Shown here: one piece after another, positions 62,713-64,000 of the stretch
Position numbering within the stretch: position 1 is the stretch's first letter
How the letters are laid out: each line of letters opens with the position of its first letter
Source of the DNA: Crocosphaera sp. UHCC 0190
GTDB taxonomy: Bacteria > Cyanobacteriota > Cyanobacteriia > Cyanobacteriales > Microcystaceae
Reading direction: 5' to 3'
NCBI RefSeq assembly: GCF_034932065.1
Contig: NZ_JAYGHP010000013.1
Location: 1-64,000, forward strand
Length of the DNA stretch: 64,000 nucleotides
The notes under the pieces: generated by a model
The model's database searches: none
The model's input: only the letters and a program-made list of their open reading frames with translations
Told to the model about the DNA's origin: nothing
Program-made: the position numbers and the translations under genes

Positions 62713-64000
62713 ATGATTGTGTCTGAGGGAGTATTAGGGAAACTAAGCGATATTATTAATCGTCACGAAGAGACGGTGATTCAACCTTGTGTGTCTCAAC
62801 AAACCACCGAGGAAATTGACCAACTTCGACTTAAGGCCCAAGGACAATGGTTTAGTGCGATCGCCGCTTTAGAAACCTTACTGTTATCTGAAATTGAGAA
62901 GACAACGGAGGTAGGATTTACCTCTCAAGGACTGATTTTATCAGCCCCTACCCCCATCCTTTGTCATACCACCCTCACCAACCAACTTCAGACGGGAATT
63001 TTTACTTTACAAATGGGTCAAAACTTGGTACGAAAACGGTTTCAGTTACCAGCGGCCCAATCAACTTGTGTAAATACCGATTCCCCAGGAATTACCGAAC
63101 TGCCTTTGTCCCCTCAAGATCCTCTGCTTACTGAACAATTTTGCCTGGTTTTGACCCCTCATTTTGGTTTAATGATGGTTTTAGGGGAAGATCCTCTAGG
63201 ACTGCCCGCCTTTCAATTTTCCTTTGATCCTGATGTGGTAGAAGAAGGTTGGTTAACCTTGCGATCGCGTCTTGTCATGACCCATCATCCTCAATTACGG
63301 CAGTTAGATAGGTGTTTTCAAGAATTTCCCCCAGTTGCGCCTAATTATCGTATTGTTAGCCAATTTAGTCGCTTACTTCTCCATTATTTGCCTCAATTTC
63401 CTGCTCTTTCTTCTCGAAAAATTCATTCTTTTTGTGAGTTAGAAACATCTAAAAAAACGGCGAAAAAAGTGGCTGATATTCCTTTACATATTCCAGGAAT
63501 TGATGAAGCCACAGATATTGCTTTATTACAGGCATTAACCCATGAAATTCGCACGCCTTTGACCAGTATTCGTACGATGACAAGGCTATTATTAAGGGGT
63601 CGAGAATTAGAGCCAAAAATGAGAAAATTATTAGAGAATATTGATCAAGAATGTACGGAACAAATTAATCGCATGGAATTGATTTTCCGGGCCACAGAAC
63701 TGAAAAGCAAAACTAATCACAACTTAGGGGTTGAATTAGTACCAACGTCTTTAGAAGGTTTGTTAAATCAATGTATTCCCCGTTGGAAAAAACTAGCCCA
63801 ACGACGAAATGTAGTGCTTGATGTGGGACTTCCCAAGAAATTACCCCAAGTGGTTAGTGATCCAGGAATGTTGGATCAAGTGTTAACTGGATTGATTGAA
63901 AAATGTACTCGTAATCTAACAAGTGGGGGACATCTTCGGGTGCAAGTTAGCACTGCTGGTCATCAATTAAAGTTACAATTTCAAACAGAATCTAATCAAC
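62713..64000 (+). CDS. Sensor histidine kinase (partial, runs off right edge)
   Basis: From ATG 62713 the frame is open to the window end (429 codons). The first ~260 residues have no domain I can name. The HisKA domain (about 275-335) contains the H-box ALTHEIRTPLTS with the phospho-acceptor His intact. An HATPase domain starts around residue 380 (VVSDPGMLDQVLTGLIEKC). This contrasts with the His-less kinase-like gene at 9021. The ligand is unknown and the C-terminus is outside the window. Confidence 0.85.
   Translation, partial: MIVSEGVLGKLSDIINRHEETVIQPCVSQQTTEEIDQLRLKAQGQWFSAIAALETLLLSEIEKTTEVGFTSQGLILSAPTPILCHTTLTNQLQTGIFTLQMGQNLVRKRFQLPAAQSTCVNTDSPGITELPLSPQDPLLTEQFCLVLTPHFGLMMVLGEDPLGLPAFQFSFDPDVVEEGWLTLRSRLVMTHHPQLRQLDRCFQEFPPVAPNYRIVSQFSRLLLHYLPQFPALSSRKIHSFCELETSKKTAKKVADIPLHIPGIDEATDIALLQALTHEIRTPLTSIRTMTRLLLRGRELEPKMRKLLENIDQECTEQINRMELIFRATELKSKTNHNLGVELVPTSLEGLLNQCIPRWKKLAQRRNVVLDVGLPKKLPQVVSDPGMLDQVLTGLIEKCTRNLTSGGHLRVQVSTAGHQLKLQFQTESNQ

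Noticed and set aside
1-64000. CRISPR array or rRNA operon
   Set aside because: No regularly spaced repeat of suitable length and no rRNA-like sequence was seen by reading; repeats found are palindromes or two-copy only.

Overview
The window is chromosomal DNA from a unicellular, Cyanothece/Crocosphaera-like cyanobacterium. It carries cyanobacterium-specific genes: psaM, ndhS, chlM, a CYP38-type cyclophilin, a panC-cmk fusion, and a PatA-type pil chemotaxis operon. It is AT-rich and contains many HIP1 octamers (GCGATCGC, for example at 1227-1234, 5639-5646 and 53389-53396). Most genes are ordinary housekeeping or conserved cyanobacterial genes on both strands. Clear operons are few: rimP-nusA-ylxR-infB, the pil chemotaxis cluster, hicBA, and a polysaccharide cluster.

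Layout. 0-1.3 kb: the left end of a TnpB-encoding IS200/IS605-type element runs off the left edge and interrupts a UPF0060 (YnfA) membrane-protein gene; an EcfT-like transporter subunit sits upstream of it. 1.5-18.5 kb: a PLD-family lipoprotein with an EF-hand and an HhH tail, hslO, chlM, panB, hicBA, a HAD phosphatase, a DUF1517 protein, a GAF/kinase-like protein without its phospho-histidine, a CYP38-like isomerase, two unknown proteins, psaM, a tandem Usp protein, larB and a TPR protein. 18.5-21.9 kb: an AT-rich, HIP1-free segment with a broken gene remnant and a 952-residue membrane protein of unknown function, ending at tRNA-Val(GAC). 22-27.5 kb: icd, surE, an MFS transporter and recO. 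28.0-28.75 kb: a gene-free, palindrome-bounded segment that looks like a decayed transposable element. 29-37.4 kb: a GHL10-like glycoside hydrolase, a prohibitin-like protein, a Uma2 fragment and the rimP-nusA-ylxR-infB operon. 38.3-46.9 kb: pilG-pilH-pilI-pilJ-pilL plus a second cheW-like gene, the type IV pilus/phototaxis signalling pathway. 47-57.3 kb: a sodium/solute symporter, a GT39-like protein, a ferredoxin, ridA, panC-cmk, a rhomboid protease and an SLC13-family permease. 57.4-64 kb: an O-antigen-ligase-like (HpsL-like) gene followed by GT2 and GT4 glycosyltransferases, ndhS, a HAS-barrel-like protein and a histidine kinase that runs off the right edge.

Several small genes were found by reading the sequence directly: psaM (30 aa), a 58-aa membrane protein convergent with ridA, and two adjacent tiny reading frames (38 and 27 aa) ending at a terminator. 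Intergenic regions repeatedly hold 18-28 bp near-perfect palindromes of the GTAGGG...CCCTAC type, and one ~65-bp sequence occurs twice, 44 kb apart.

No clearly new multi-gene system is demonstrable. The best candidates for undescribed biology are the 952-aa membrane protein beside tRNA-Val, the palindrome-bounded 28.1-28.7 kb element, the tiny-ORF pair at 54.0-54.3 kb and the histidine-less GAF/kinase protein. No rRNA or CRISPR array is visible.
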